From Conchocele bisecta (Eukaryota > Mollusca > Bivalvia > Lucinida > Thyasiridae): 64,000 nt of DNA. Both the position numbers and the translations under genes were made by a program. The stretch covers positions 1,518,975 to 1,582,974 of the forward strand of contig CM055279.1 in the NCBI GenBank assembly GCA_029237695.1. The letters are read 5' to 3'. The notes below the pieces were generated by a model. It saw only the letters and a list, made by a program, of their open reading frames with translations. It was not told where the DNA came from and ran no database searches. Of this stretch, positions 62,709-64,000 are shown piece after piece (positions within the stretch are counted from its first letter, which is position 1; the number at the start of each line of letters is the position of its first letter).

Positions 62709-62940
62709 GGGCCCGTTTCACTAAACATTGTACAACTAAAATGTTTGTAAGTGCAAATTTAAGATCGTTTGTAAATTTCAATTGATAGATTTACATTTAA
62801 TTGAGCATAGGCTGCATATTCAATAAATGTAAATCCAATCAGTGTTTACAAGAATATATTGTGACTACTAATATTATGACTATTATCATAATTTTGCACT
62901 TACGAACATTTCAGTCGTACAAAGTTTAGTGAAACGGCCC
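62709..62940. mobile_element. Fold-back element with GGGGCCCGTTTCACTAAAC ends
   Basis: GGGGCCCGTTTCACTAAACA opens and AGTTTAGTGAAACGGCCCCC closes. A degenerate relative lies at about 30665-30830. Confidence 0.85.
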
Positions 62941-63254
62941 CCAGGGTCATGGATTATCCCCCTTGTGAACTTTTGTAATAATTATTTACCATTGTAACTC
63001 GTAACTTTTGAATCGTGATGCATACATGCTTGATACTTGCTGGTCATGGATTATCTCCAAGTTTTGCAATCTTGCCTTGTAACATTTAAAACTTTTAATA
63101 TGTAATACCGGTAGGTGAAGACTCGATACCTTTTGGCGTGTATATACTCAAACTAATTATAGATTCGCCCACTGGATCATATATTTCCTCTGCCTTTTAC
63201 AATTTACCTGTGTAACTCACAAAACCACAATAAAAAGGTTACGATTGTTCGTAA

Positions 63255-63490
63255 TCCTATTTTAGGGGAAGGGGCCAAGTGACTTTGGTGTGGTATGGAC
63301 CTGCCACCAGGTCAGGTTATTCTAATTTCAGGGCTGAATATATTGTATCTCGATGTAAATATTCAGTTCTGATTTTGGAATTTTCCCCCCAATGCAGCAG
63401 GTTAAAACGGGATCGAACCTGTTTGCCCGGCCTTACATGACCTTAGCTGTTGATAGGCCGTTAAACACCAATAAACAAACAAACAAACAA
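63255..63490 (+). mobile_element. SINE-like element (family F), distal intergenic
   Basis: Full copy ending in a run of CAAA units (AACAAACAAACAAACAA). Confidence 0.83.
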
Positions 63491-64000
63491 TAAAAAGGGT
63501 TTGATACTTCGTGTGTAGCGCTTCGTTATCATACATTGCAGATCATGAATTAGCTCCCCCCCCCCCCCCATATGTAACCCCGGGCATACAAAGTATGTTG
63601 AGTGGTATATAGTTTTCATCATTACTTTTGTCCATCCGCAAGATTTGCGTTAGTTTTCTTTTGTCGGTCCAAGCAGCAGTCGGGGGTATCCGTGAACCTC
63701 TGCTCACTCTCACTCTGCTGCTCACTCTGCTCACTTGCTCTAGTTTATCATGAAAGCAGTTTTTACAATCAAACCAATAGCTAGGGCATCCATGTTAACA
63801 ATATTTCTAATGAAATGTTTCTGTATATGTATGTTAGGATCATTTATATGGCCCTCTGTTTCAACACTCTTAAGCTTTTGTATTCTGTTTCATATACGAC
63901 TGCTTGTTTGTACTGGTGTCATATAAAATCACCACAAAACCCACCATTAAACAGGCCTCGACAAATCCACTCACCCACTCGTATTGTGAAGTGAATTTTG

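Larger units (their letters stand above)
54745..64000. other. Intergenic region, no gene recognised
   Basis: Beyond the ING 3' end the sequence is almost entirely the repeat families listed separately. No domain, splice-consistent exon or RNA gene was recognised. 55900-56450 and 62940-63250 hold nothing identifiable. Confidence 0.6.

Overview
The window is eukaryotic nuclear DNA: interrupted genes with GT-AG introns, a eukaryotic tRNA gene, tRNA-derived SINEs and a very high load of fold-back (MITE-like) and tandem repeats. An animal GH9 cellulase with an N-terminal CBM2, a secreted elastase-like serine protease and an ING4/5 chromatin reader together suggest a mollusc, most likely a bivalve. 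The species assignment is inference.

Layout. (1) 1-7370: no gene; stacked repeats. (2) 7819-25271, plus strand: a complete GH9 endoglucanase gene in 13 exons (597 codons), signal peptide + CBM2 + linker + catalytic domain. All exon phases join and all catalytic motifs are present. (3) 26495-37632, minus strand: a complete S1 serine protease in 7 exons (309 codons), from a signal-peptide exon to the GDSGGP exon. It converges on GH9. (4) 39438-39509, minus strand: tRNA-Pro(TGG). (5) 39771-54744, plus strand: an ING4/ING5-type gene with six shared exons and two alternative terminal exons, each encoding the second half of the PHD finger (at 50743 and 54643). (6) 54750-64000: no gene recognised; fold-back elements, SINEs and a 43-bp satellite.

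The two secreted enzymes fit a digestive role (cellulose and protein breakdown), but the sequence gives no evidence that they are co-regulated. ING is an unrelated nuclear housekeeping gene.

The most unusual signal is that splice junctions and the start region in the two digestive genes have repeatedly been caught up in local tandem duplication. The GH9 start codon lies in the last unit of a ~69-bp array. GH9 exon 8 has its acceptor in triplicate upstream and its donor in triplicate downstream. The protease exon 2 end, with the catalytic His codon and donor, is followed by about six decaying copies. The protease exon 6 donor is duplicated perfectly and in frame 30 nt away. GH9 exon 7 takes its acceptor from the edge of an ATT microsatellite. 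I saw no comparable event at the ING exons; instead that gene carries a duplicated terminal coding exon.
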